This document shows positions 1 through 6,830 of a stretch of DNA of 10,149 nt, one piece after another. A model generated the notes under the pieces. The model saw only the letters and a program-made list of their open reading frames with translations. It was not told the DNA's origin and searched no databases. This DNA is from Lysobacteraceae bacterium UBA6001 (GTDB taxonomy: Bacteria > Pseudomonadota > Gammaproteobacteria > Xanthomonadales > Xanthomonadaceae): positions 1 through 10,149 of the forward strand of contig DJAN01000028.1 in assembly GCA_002429615.1 (NCBI GenBank), given 5' to 3'. Position 1 is the first letter of the stretch. Every line of letters starts with the position of its first letter. The position numbers were made by a program, and so were the translations under genes.

Positions 1-1
1 G

Positions 2-619
2 GGCGGCGGCGGCGGCGGGCGCGAGCGTGACCGCCGTGGCAATCCCAATGGCAGCGAGGTCGACCGGCGCGTCCAGCGTACCGAGACCCGGCCGTCCTTC
101 CTCAGCACGCGGCCGTCCAGCCGGCCGCTGCCGGTGACCCGCGAAGGCGCGCGCATGGGCCTGCATGCCAAGTCGCTGGTGGTCGACCGCCAGGTCGGGG
201 TGATCGGCACCCACAACTTCGACCCGCGCAGCGAGAACTACAACACCGAAGGCGCGGTGGTGATCGACGATCCCGCCTTCGCCCAGGCCCTGGCCGCCAG
301 CATCGAGCGCGACATGGAACCGGAGAACGCCTGGGTGGTGGCCCCGCGCGGCAAGCCGCCGGTGTTGTCGGGATTGAACTACAGCGTCGGCAAGGTGTCC
401 GAAGCCCTGCCGATCCTGGATATCTGGCCGTGGCGCTATGCGACCAACTACGAGTTCAAGCCGGGCCCGGACTGCCCGTGGCCGCTGCGCCGCCAGGATC
501 CGAAGTTCCTGCAGTGCTACCAGCCGGTCGGCGATTTCCCCGAGGTCAACGTCGGCCCGAAGTGGCTGCTGGTGCGCATGCTGACCGCCTTCGGCGCCGG
601 GCTGGTGCCCATCCTCTAG
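2..619 (+). CDS. Phospholipase D / cardiolipin synthase-like protein, C-terminal part (5' end outside window)
   Basis: The reading frame is open from the first full codon, with no start needed, so this is the C-terminal 206 residues of a longer protein. It carries the second HKD motif of the phospholipase D superfamily: HAKSLVVD, with His codon 164-166, Lys 170-172 and Asp 185-187. The downstream GTHNFDPRSENYNTE stretch is typical of cardiolipin-synthase and phosphatidyltransferase members. Family knowledge says two HKD motifs form one active site through a phospho-histidine intermediate; the first must lie upstream of the window. Before the motif is a low-complexity segment, six Gly codons and then an Arg-rich linker (roughly 2-130), probably a surface loop. 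The C-terminal 60 residues, rich in Trp, Pro and Tyr, are not part of the catalytic core. The next gene starts 18 bp downstream, suggesting an operon. Whether it is a true cardiolipin synthase or another phosphatidyltransferase cannot be told. Confidence 0.88.
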   Translation, partial: GGGGGGRERDRRGNPNGSEVDRRVQRTETRPSFLSTRPSSRPLPVTREGARMGLHAKSLVVDRQVGVIGTHNFDPRSENYNTEGAVVIDDPAFAQALAASIERDMEPENAWVVAPRGKPPVLSGLNYSVGKVSEALPILDIWPWRYATNYEFKPGPDCPWPLRRQDPKFLQCYQPVGDFPEVNVGPKWLLVRMLTAFGAGLVPIL

Positions 620-637
620 CCGTCCAGGAGACTGACC

Positions 638-1069
638 ATGGTGTTCCGCGAACCGGTATCGATCGATGCCCTCAACGCCCTGAGCAAGGGCAACATGCTC
701 GAACACCTGGACATCGTGTTCACCGATGCCGGCGAGGACTGGATTAGCGCGACCATGCCGGTCGATGCGCGGACCCGCCAGCCCTATGGCCTGCTGCACG
801 GCGGCGCCTCGGTGGTGCTGGCCGAGACCCTGGGTAGCAGCGCCGGCAACCTGTGCGTGGACCCGTCCCGGCAGATGTGCGTGGGCGTGGAGATCAACGC
901 CAACCACATCCGGGCGGTCACCGAGGGCCGGGTCATTGGCACCGCCCGGGCCCTGCACGTGGGGCGCAGCCTGCACGTCTGGGAGATCGGCATCGTCGAC
1001 GCACAGGGCCGGCGGGTCTGCGCCTCGCGCCTGACCCTGGCCGTGGTGCCGCGTCCCGGCGCCGCCTGA
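638..1069 (+). CDS. Hotdog-fold thioesterase, PaaI/YdiI (MenI) type
   Basis: The 143-residue product has the length and layout of the single-domain hotdog acyl-CoA thioesterases. HGGASVVLAETLGS (residues 54-67) is the signature helix. Glu63 sits at the position of the catalytic Glu63 of E. coli YdiI and EntH, and His54-Gly55 at the position that polarises the thioester carbonyl. Family members cleave aromatic or acyl-CoA thioesters in the cytoplasm, usually as tetramers; the substrate cannot be read from the sequence. The start is the ATG preceded by AGGAG (626-630) at 7-nt spacing, 18 bp after the phospholipase D-like gene, so the two are probably co-transcribed. A role in menaquinone synthesis is not supported, as no men gene is nearby; release of an acyl or aryl group linked to lipid metabolism is only an inference from the neighbours. 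Confidence 0.9.
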   Translation: MVFREPVSIDALNALSKGNMLEHLDIVFTDAGEDWISATMPVDARTRQPYGLLHGGASVVLAETLGSSAGNLCVDPSRQMCVGVEINANHIRAVTEGRVIGTARALHVGRSLHVWEIGIVDAQGRRVCASRLTLAVVPRPGAA

Positions 1070-1126
1070 GCCATCGCCGGCGGGCGGTGCCGTCGCTGGA
1101 ACACGCCTGCCCGGCCATGTGACTGC

Positions 1127-1151
1127 GCGAGGCGGCCAGTGCTGCCACAAT
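1127..1151 (+). promoter_or_regulatory. Possible promoter of the plsC-like gene (gcgaggcgg-N10-cACAAT)
   Basis: In the 124-bp gap between the thioesterase and the acyltransferase genes, gcgaggcgg (1127-1135) is followed after 10 nt by cacaat (1146-1151), which resembles the TACAAT -10 hexamer frequent in xanthomonads. The same layout recurs before the TPR gene at 3061-3085. No good TTGACA-like -35 element is visible, so the call rests on the repeated arrangement and the position 42 nt before the chosen start codon. Confidence 0.35.
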
Positions 1152-1193
1152 AGCCCCGTTCCTTCCCCACGTGTTTCCGGTAACGTCCCTGAA

Positions 1194-1997
1194 ATGAGCG
1201 AGTCATCCCTGTCCGCTACGCGCGACGCCGGCGGCACGCTGCGTTGGTTCCGGTACCTGTACCGGGTACCCCTGCTGCTCCTGCACGTGGTCCTCGGCTT
1301 GCCGGTGACCATGACCTGTGTCGTGGTGCCGCCGCTGGCGCGCATCCGCCTGGGCGCGGACGACACCCTGGAACAGGTGATGATCCGCTGGTGGCAGGGC
1401 AACCTGATGCGGATCTTCGGTTTCCGCCTGCGGCGCTTCGGCACGCCGCTGGCCGGCGCGACGTTGTTCGTCGCCAATCACGTGTGCTGGATCGACATCA
1501 GCATCCTGCACAGCCAGCGGGTGATGGGCTTTGTCGCCAAGCGCGAGATCGCCGGCTGGCCGCTGGTCGGCTGGCTGGCCGCGCGCGGGCAGACCATCTT
1601 CCACCAGCGCGGCAGCACCGAGTCGCTGGGCGGCGTGCTGCAGCAGATGCTGGCGCGCCTGCGCGAGGGCAAGTCGGTCGGCGTGTTCCCGGAAGGGCGT
1701 ACCCGGGGTGGGCAGGAAGTCGGCCCGTTCCATGCCCGCATCTTCCAGGCCGCGGTCGAGGCCGAGGTGCCGGTGCAGCCGGTGGCGCTGCGCTACGGCG
1801 AGCACGGCAGCGCGCAGACCATCGTCGCCTTCGGTGCGCGCGAGAGCTTCTTCGCCAATTTCCTGCGCCTGCTCGGGGAGCCGTCCCGGGTCGCCGAGGT
1901 GCATTTCCTGCAGCCGATCGCCGCCCACGACGTGGAAGGCCGCCGGCGCATCGCCGAAACTTCCCGCGCGCGCATCGTCGCGGCCATGGAGTCCTGA
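1194..1997 (+). CDS. PlsC-family lysophospholipid acyltransferase (1-acyl-glycerol-3-phosphate acyltransferase-like)
   Basis: The product (267 aa from this start) carries the acyltransferase motifs in order: NHVCWID (His96, Asp101; the HX4D catalytic pair), FPEGRT (165-170, phosphate binding) and VPVQPVAL (192-199). A hydrophobic segment at about residues 24-48 should anchor it in the inner membrane. The family transfers an acyl chain to the sn-2 position of a lysophospholipid, the step that makes phosphatidic acid in phospholipid synthesis; some members act on lyso-ornithine lipids instead. The frame is open from an ATG at 1119, but that start would add 25 residues unlike the family and lie upstream of the putative -10 box, so the ATG at 1194 is preferred. 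No clear Shine-Dalgarno sequence precedes it. A housekeeping PlsC elsewhere in the genome is likely, so acceptor specificity is left open. Confidence 0.88.
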   Translation: MSESSLSATRDAGGTLRWFRYLYRVPLLLLHVVLGLPVTMTCVVVPPLARIRLGADDTLEQVMIRWWQGNLMRIFGFRLRRFGTPLAGATLFVANHVCWIDISILHSQRVMGFVAKREIAGWPLVGWLAARGQTIFHQRGSTESLGGVLQQMLARLREGKSVGVFPEGRTRGGQEVGPFHARIFQAAVEAEVPVQPVALRYGEHGSAQTIVAFGARESFFANFLRLLGEPSRVAEVHFLQPIAAHDVEGRRRIAETSRARIVAAMES

Positions 1998-2068
1998 GCT
2001 ACCGTGGCCGTGCGGCCCTGCCCGCGCAACCGTTCTTTCCGGCACCCCCACGCCGTAGGGAGCTGCAC

Positions 2069-3055
2069 ATGTTGAACGCCGAGCAGTACCAGCCGCCGCG
2101 CTGGCTGCGCAATCCACACATCCAGTCCGTGCTCGGATCCAGCGTGCTGCGCCGACGACGCGGGCAACAGCTGATGAGTGCCAGCGGTGCGGTGAGCACC
2201 TCGCACATCCTCGACGGCGGCGACGGCGTGCGCCTGCAGGGCTGGCTCGATGTGCCCCGGGATGTCGCGCCGCGCGCCACCGTGCTGCTGCTGCACGGCT
2301 GGGAAGGCAGCGCCGATTCGAGCTACATGCGGATGACCTCGGCGCGGCTGATCGCGCTGGGCTACCAGGTGTTCCGGCTGAACTTCCGCGACCACGGCGG
2401 CACCCACCACCTGAATGTCGACCTGTTCCATTCCGACCGCATCGACGAAGTGGTCAACGCCGCCGGCGACCTGTGGCGGCGTTTCCCGGCGCCGCGGCTG
2501 CTGGCCGCGGGCTACTCGCTGGGCGGCAACCATGTGCTGCGCCTGGCCCTGCGCGCACCGGCCGCCGGGTTGCCGCTGGAGCGCGTGGCGGCGGTCTGCC
2601 CGTTGCTGGATCCGGCCACGACCATGGACAGCATCGCCGCCGGCCCGCAGATCTACGACTGGTATTTCCGCCGCAAGTGGCGCGAATCGCTGCTGCGCAA
2701 GCGCGCGCTGTTCCCCGAGCAGCACCACTACGACGACGCCACCCTGGCCCTGGACATGCGCGGCCTGATGGCCTGGCTGGCCGAGCGGCACACCCGGCAC
2801 GGCTCGCTGCAGGCCTACTTCGACAGCTATTCGATCGCCGGCGACCGCCTGGCGCCGCTGCAGCTGCCGTCGGACATCCTGATGGCCGAGGACGACCCGG
2901 TGATCCCCTTCGACGATTTCCAGCACTGGCACCTGCCGGCCAACGCGCATCTGGAAATCGCCCATTGGGGTGGTCACTGTGGCTTCCTGGAGAACGCCCG
3001 CGGCGACAGCTTCGCCGAGCGCTGGGTGGCGGAGCGGCTGGGTCCGGGCAAGTGA
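2069..3055 (+). CDS. YheT-family alpha/beta hydrolase
   Basis: The 328-residue protein begins with PPRWLRNPHIQSVL (residues 9-22), the N-terminal signature of the YheT/Eht1-like hydrolases (COG0429). The alpha/beta-hydrolase core follows: an HGWEGS oxyanion-loop segment (76-81), the nucleophile elbow GYSLGG with Ser150, an acid at Asp275 or Asp276 in EDDPVIPFDD, and His303 in HWGGHCGF. All three parts of the triad are present, so it should be active. Bacterial members are cytoplasmic esterases of poorly known substrate; eukaryotic relatives act as acyltransferases or lipases on medium-chain esters. The ATG is preceded by taggga (2056-2061) at 7-nt spacing. The frame runs open far upstream over the acyltransferase gene, but that part is a shadow. 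It starts 71 bp after the acyltransferase gene, consistent with one lipid-related transcript. Confidence 0.9.
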   Translation: MLNAEQYQPPRWLRNPHIQSVLGSSVLRRRRGQQLMSASGAVSTSHILDGGDGVRLQGWLDVPRDVAPRATVLLLHGWEGSADSSYMRMTSARLIALGYQVFRLNFRDHGGTHHLNVDLFHSDRIDEVVNAAGDLWRRFPAPRLLAAGYSLGGNHVLRLALRAPAAGLPLERVAAVCPLLDPATTMDSIAAGPQIYDWYFRRKWRESLLRKRALFPEQHHYDDATLALDMRGLMAWLAERHTRHGSLQAYFDSYSIAGDRLAPLQLPSDILMAEDDPVIPFDDFQHWHLPANAHLEIAHWGGHCGFLENARGDSFAERWVAERLGPGK

Positions 3056-3060
3056 GTCGG

Positions 3061-3085
3061 GCGAGGCGGTCGCGGCCGCTACAAT
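3061..3085 (+). promoter_or_regulatory. Probable promoter of the TPR/sulfotransferase-like gene
   Basis: gcgaggcgg (3061-3069), exactly 10 nt, then TACAAT (3080-3085) followed by aaggg. The hexamer is a good xanthomonad -10 box, 27 nt before the ATG at 3113, giving a short leader of about 20 nt. The -35 region (near 3057-3062) is poor. The same words with the same spacing precede the acyltransferase gene. Confidence 0.45.
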
Positions 3086-3112
3086 AAGGGTTTGCCCCCG
3101 AGCCGGACGCCC

Positions 3113-5185
3113 ATGCAAGACCAGATCATCCAAGCCCTGCGCCGCAATGCGGCCGACGACGCCGTGGCCCTGGCCCGCGACTGGATTGCCGCCGAGGGCG
3201 AGAGTGCGCGCACCCTGCGCTGGCTGGCGTTGTCCCTGCAGCAGCAGGGCGAAGTCGACGAAGCCCTGGCGACCTTGCGCCAGGCGATCGCGCTGGCGCC
3301 GGACGATGCCGACCTGCACCTGATGCAGGCCGGCCTGCTGCTTGCCATGCGCGAGGTCGCCGCGGCCGGCGCCGCCCTCAACCGCACCACCGCGCTGGAC
3401 CCGAACCAGTTCGAGGCCTACGTGATGCAGGCGCACCTGGCGATCAGCCGCGCCGACATCGACGAGGCCGACCGCATCAGCCGGCTCGCCGCGCGCGTGC
3501 GCCCGGAGCATCCGCAGCTGTTCTCCATCGACGGCATCGTCGCCCTGCGTCGCGGCGATGCCGACCGCGCGCTGGCGCTGCTCAGCCGCGCCGCCGAGCA
3601 CATGCCCGACAGCCCGCAGGTGCTGTTCGCGCTGGGCTTCGCCTATATGGCCAAGGAACACTTCGCGTTCGCCGAGCGCGCTTTCGCGCGGGTGATCGAG
3701 ATGCAGCCGCCGGGCACCCAGCTGCGCGCCTTCATGGCCCAGCTCGCCGCGCGCCAGGGCCGCACCGGCGAGGCGCTGGAGATCCTGCAGGGCGTGCTCG
3801 CGTTGCCGGAAGGCGACACCCCGGTCATGCGGCGTCTGGCCGCCGAATACCAGCTGCGCCTGGGCCAGCCGGCCGAGGCCGTGGCCAACCTGCGCCTGGC
3901 GCTGGAGAAGGGTCCGCCGGAGCGCAGCGTGCTGCAGCCGCTGCTGGTGGCCTGGCAGCAGCTGGGCGCCGCCGACGAGGCGCGCGACGTGCTGGATGCC
4001 CTGCTGGCACAGCAGCCGCGCGCGCATGACGTATGGGTCGCGCGGTTGTCGCTGGCGCCGGTCGGCGGCGAAGAAGCGCTGGAAGTGGCCGAGCGCTGGG
4101 TCGAGGCGATGCCGGAATTCCTGCCCGCGCTGGAAACGCTGATGCGCATCCACGATCTGCAGGGCCATGCCGAGGACGCGGAGATGGTCGCGCGGCAGAT
4201 CGTGGCGATCGAGCCGGGCCGCATCAGCGGCGAGCAGCGCATCGTCGAGGCGCTGCTGGAACGTGACCCGCCGGCCGCCATCGCCTGCGTGCAGTCGCTG
4301 ATCGAAGGCCTGCCGGAGCAGGAGCGCACCGTGCTGCGGCCGTGGCTGGCGCTGGTACAGGACCGCGCCGGCGAACGCGCCGCGGCGCTGGCGACCTGGA
4401 TGGAATTCCACGCCGAACAGGCCCAGTACCGCCTGCCGCTGCCGCCGCATGCGCCGCGCCAGCCCGCGCAGTGGCCGGCGCTGGCGGAGGTGCCGGCCGA
4501 CAACGCCGCGCGTCCGCTGTTCCTGTGGGGCGCTCCCGGCTCGCACGTCGAGCGCGTGGTGCAGGTCATCGGCGCGTCCAGCCCGGTGCTGCGTCGTGAC
4601 CGCTATAGCCAGCCGGCGCCGGAAGACGCGCTGCAGAGCTATCGCACGGTGCCTGGCCTGGCCAGCGGCAAGCTTCCCCAGTCGCAGGTGGTGTCGAGCT
4701 GGAAGGCCGCGTTGCCGGCCCGCGGCATCCACGACGGCAACGTGATCGACTGGCTGCTGTGGTGGGACAACAGCCTGCTGCAGTCGCTGCGTCCGTACCT
4801 GCCCGAGGGACGGCTGGCGATCGTGCTGCGGGATCCGCGCGACATGCTGATGGACTGGATCGCCTACGGCGCGGCATTGCCGTTGGCGGTGCGTTCGTTC
4901 GACGAGGCCGCGCGCTGGCTGGCGGAAAGCCTGGCGCAGATCGCCACCCTGCACGAACAGGATCTGTATCCGCACAAGCTGCTGCGCCTGGATGGCATCG
5001 AACACGACCCGCAGGCCGTGGCCACGGTGCTCAGCCAGGCCTTCGGCGTGCCGTTCCCGGTGTTGCAGACGCTGGGTGCGCCGCGCCTGCCGGGCGGCCA
5101 TTGGCGCCAGTACCGCGACCTGCTCGGCGATCAATTCGCCCTGCTGACGCCGGTCGCCGAGCGCCTGGGTTACACCGCCGATTGA
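3113..5185 (+). CDS. TPR-repeat protein with C-terminal degenerate sulfotransferase-like domain
   Basis: The 690-residue product has two parts. Residues 1 to about 435 are a run of helical repeats of TPR type: typical units lie near 33-66, 67-100 and 135-168, with DEALATLRQAIALAPDDA the clearest, and weaker ones continue to about 430. Residues 465-690 resemble the sulfotransferase domain of TPR-sulfotransferases. PLFLWGAPGSHVERV (468-482) lies where the PAPS 5'-phosphosulfate loop (PRSGTT) is expected, AIVLRDPRDMLMDWI (569-583) where the 3'-phosphate motif is, and WRQYRDLL...LGY at the end fits the closing helix. The first loop has lost its Arg-Ser-Gly-Thr core, so catalysis is doubtful and a structural or binding role is possible. 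No signal peptide is visible. A TTG at 3092 could add 7 residues, but the ATG at 3113 suits the promoter better. The next gene starts 28 bp downstream. Confidence 0.82.
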   Translation: MQDQIIQALRRNAADDAVALARDWIAAEGESARTLRWLALSLQQQGEVDEALATLRQAIALAPDDADLHLMQAGLLLAMREVAAAGAALNRTTALDPNQFEAYVMQAHLAISRADIDEADRISRLAARVRPEHPQLFSIDGIVALRRGDADRALALLSRAAEHMPDSPQVLFALGFAYMAKEHFAFAERAFARVIEMQPPGTQLRAFMAQLAARQGRTGEALEILQGVLALPEGDTPVMRRLAAEYQLRLGQPAEAVANLRLALEKGPPERSVLQPLLVAWQQLGAADEARDVLDALLAQQPRAHDVWVARLSLAPVGGEEALEVAERWVEAMPEFLPALETLMRIHDLQGHAEDAEMVARQIVAIEPGRISGEQRIVEALLERDPPAAIACVQSLIEGLPEQERTVLRPWLALVQDRAGERAAALATWMEFHAEQAQYRLPLPPHAPRQPAQWPALAEVPADNAARPLFLWGAPGSHVERVVQVIGASSPVLRRDRYSQPAPEDALQSYRTVPGLASGKLPQSQVVSSWKAALPARGIHDGNVIDWLLWWDNSLLQSLRPYLPEGRLAIVLRDPRDMLMDWIAYGAALPLAVRSFDEAARWLAESLAQIATLHEQDLYPHKLLRLDGIEHDPQAVATVLSQAFGVPFPVLQTLGAPRLPGGHWRQYRDLLGDQFALLTPVAERLGYTAD

Positions 5186-5213
5186 TTCCGCTTCCCCCGA
5201 AGGAGAATTCCGC

Positions 5214-5828
5214 ATGCGCCTGACCACCACCAGCTTCGAGAACGGGCAGCCGATCCCCGGCGAATTCGCCATGGGCGTGCCGACCGGTTTCGGTGGCAAC
5301 CGCAACCCGCAGCTGGCCTGGCACGAGGTGCCGGCTGGCACGCGTTCGTTCGCGCTGCTGTGCATCGATCCCGACGTGCCGACCGTGCCGGAACTGGTTG
5401 GGCGCGAGGACGTGGAGATTCCGCTGGACCAGCCGCGTACCGAGTTCGTGCATTGGGCGATGGTGGACATCGCGGCCGACGTGCATGAGATCGCTGCCGG
5501 CAGCGCCAGTGATGGCATCACCGCCAAGGGCAAGGCCACGCCGGCCGGCCCGACCGGTGCGCGCCAGGGCCTGAACAGCTACACGCAGTGGTTTGCCGGC
5601 GACGCGCAGATGGGCGGCGACTACTTCGGCTATGACGGCCCGTATCCGCCGTTCAACGACCAGCGTGTGCACCGCTACTTCTTCCGCCTGTTCGCGCTGG
5701 ATGTGGCCACGCTGGACGTGCCGGAGCGTTTCACGGCTGCTGATGTGCTGCGCGCGGTGCATGGGCACGTGCTGGGAGAAGCGACGGTGTGGGGTACCTA
5801 TACGCTCAACGCGAAGCTGCGCGGCTGA
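5214..5828 (+). CDS. YbhB/YbcL-type PEBP (Raf kinase inhibitor-like) protein
   Basis: The 204-residue protein shows the PEBP fold signatures: NRNPQLAW (29-36), the CIDPDVP segment (50-56), HWAMVDI (80-86) and GYDGPYPPFNDQRVHRYFFRLFALD (from residue 139), which build the conserved anion-binding pocket (Asp52, Asp54, His80, Pro-Pro 145-146, His153-Arg154). There is no signal peptide, so it should be cytoplasmic, like E. coli YbhB. Bacterial functions are poorly known; E. coli members bind small anions and no kinase link should be assumed. The start is well supported by aaggag (5200-5205) at 8-nt spacing, 28 bp after the TPR gene, so the two are probably co-transcribed. It is somewhat longer than E. 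coli YbhB (about 158 aa), owing to a loop near residues 55-75 and another near 100-135. Transcription should end at the REP pair just downstream. Confidence 0.93.
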   Translation: MRLTTTSFENGQPIPGEFAMGVPTGFGGNRNPQLAWHEVPAGTRSFALLCIDPDVPTVPELVGREDVEIPLDQPRTEFVHWAMVDIAADVHEIAAGSASDGITAKGKATPAGPTGARQGLNSYTQWFAGDAQMGGDYFGYDGPYPPFNDQRVHRYFFRLFALDVATLDVPERFTAADVLRAVHGHVLGEATVWGTYTLNAKLRG

Positions 5829-5835
5829 GTTTCCT

Positions 5836-5932
5836 GCGTCGCGGCTGAAGCCGCTCCTACAATGCAGTCACTGTCATCGCGGCGTCCGCGGCGGCTGTCA
5901 CTGCACTGTAGGAGCGGCTTCAGCCGCGACGC
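5836..5932. repeat. Pair of inverted REP elements (GTAG-headed, BIME-like), likely bidirectional terminator
   Basis: Two 25-bp arms, 5836-5860 and 5908-5932, are perfect reverse complements. Complementarity continues inward with tgcagt (5863-5868) against actgca (5900-5905). Read outward from the centre each arm starts GTAGGAGCGG, and each contains its own small palindrome GCGGCT-TC-AGCCGC. The centre holds a further cgcgg-cgt-ccgcg hairpin (5878-5890). The GTAG head followed by an imperfect palindrome is the pattern of REP sequences mobilised by RAYT (TnpA-REP) transposases, such as the SMAG elements of Stenotrophomonas. It lies between convergent genes, 7 bp after the PEBP stop and 3 bp before the META-lipoprotein stop, and the folded RNA would be a strong hairpin in both directions. 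Confidence 0.85.
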
Positions 5933-5935
5933 TTT

Positions 5936-6763
5936 TCAACGGACCTGCTCGGTCTCCACCACCAAGTCCAGCACATACACGTTCGACGACGCATCGGCCG
6001 GCGGATTCGGCCGCGTATAGCGCTTCAGCCGCAACACGTTGCGTACCCCGGCGGTGTGTTCGTAGCCCTCGATCGGCTCGTAGAAGTTCTGCCATTCCCC
6101 CGGCTTGCCCTGGCGCAGGCCCTGCGCGTCGAAATGCACCTCGCGCACCTGCAGGCACTGCTTGTCCTTCATCAGCGGATGCGGGCAGGCCTGGGTCTGC
6201 GGCGCCACTTCCAGGAACACCGTCTCGCCCACGCCATAGCGGCTCTGCGCGGTTTCCTCGCCGTTGAAGCGCAGCGTGGTGCCATCGCGACCTGTCAGCA
6301 GCAGCGACGGCGCCGACGCATCCAGCGTAAACGCGAACACGCCGCTGAGCAGTTCGCTCGCGGTGCGCTCCTGCGCGGTCTTGGCCGCATCCACGCAGGC
6401 CATCCTCGTCGAGGCCATGCGGCCGAAGGCGAGCGTGTCGCCGCTCAGCGTGTAGGCGCCCGACATGCGGTTGCACAGGTGGTCGACCGCGACTTGGCCA
6501 TCGGCGAAATCGAGCTGGATCGGCGGATCGCCGGCGAACAGCGCGGCGATCTTGCGATCGCGTCCATCCGCTGCATCGGCCAGCGACCAGTGGAAGCGTG
6601 CCAGCGTGGCCGCCGTATCGCCCGACGCAGGCGTGGCGGCAGCGCTCGGCGCCGGCGCTTCGGCGGGTGCCACCGCGGGCGTGGCGGGTTCGGCGGTGGG
6701 CTCGGCCGGCTTGTGGCAGGCGCTCAACAGCAATGCACACAGCAGCCAGGGGTACGTCTTCAT
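5936..6763 (-). CDS. Lipoprotein with META and DUF4377 domains (HslJ-like)
   Basis: The 275-residue product begins with a lipoprotein signal peptide: MKTYPWLLCALLLSAC, lipobox LSAC, lipidated Cys16. A Pro/Ala/Glu/Thr-rich linker (17-50) follows. Residues 55-168 form a META domain: CNRMSGAYTLSGDTLAFGRM and the ASTRMAC motif (97-123) are diagnostic. Residues about 180-270 form a DUF4377 domain: ACPHPLMKDKQCLQV (192-206), FYEPIEGYEH (227-236) and NPPADASSNVYVL (253-265). E. coli HslJ, a META protein, is linked to heat shock and novobiocin resistance; DUF4377 has no known function. With no Asp after Cys16, outer-membrane sorting is expected. The gene starts 67 bp after uppP on the same strand. 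Its start has AGGAG (6771-6775) at 7-nt spacing, but that site lies in an 11-bp inverted repeat, so translation may be controlled by structure. Confidence 0.9.
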   Translation of the reverse strand: MKTYPWLLCALLLSACHKPAEPTAEPATPAVAPAEAPAPSAAATPASGDTAATLARFHWSLADAADGRDRKIAALFAGDPPIQLDFADGQVAVDHLCNRMSGAYTLSGDTLAFGRMASTRMACVDAAKTAQERTASELLSGVFAFTLDASAPSLLLTGRDGTTLRFNGEETAQSRYGVGETVFLEVAPQTQACPHPLMKDKQCLQVREVHFDAQGLRQGKPGEWQNFYEPIEGYEHTAGVRNVLRLKRYTRPNPPADASSNVYVLDLVVETEQVR

Positions 6764-6770
6764 GGTCGGA

Positions 6771-6806
6771 CTCCTGCCGGGGTTGGGATGGAATACCCGG
6801 CAGGAG
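6771..6806 (-). promoter_or_regulatory. Hairpin sequestering the ribosome-binding site of the META-DUF4377 lipoprotein gene
   Basis: ctcctgccggg (6771-6781) and cccggcaggag (6796-6806) form a perfect 11-bp inverted repeat with a 14-nt loop. In the - strand mRNA the 3' arm ends with the AGGAG Shine-Dalgarno sequence of the lipoprotein gene, 7 nt before its ATG, so the folded stem hides it. There is no U-run, so it does not look like an ordinary intrinsic terminator for uppP, although it could slow transcription. Confidence 0.6.
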
Positions 6807-6830
6807 GTTCAGCGGCGATGATGACGCGGT

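Noticed and set aside
1119..1193. Longer N-terminus for the PlsC-like acyltransferase
   Set aside because: The added residues do not fit the family and the putative -10 box lies inside this stretch.
1793..5539. A 1248-codon open frame on the - strand
   Set aside because: It is antisense to four well-supported genes, has Arg/Gln/His-rich composition typical of shadow frames in high-GC DNA, and shows no domain or ribosome-binding site.
5858..5863. TACAAT in the left REP arm as a promoter
   Set aside because: It is part of the REP sequence and no + strand gene follows; the next genes run on the opposite strand.
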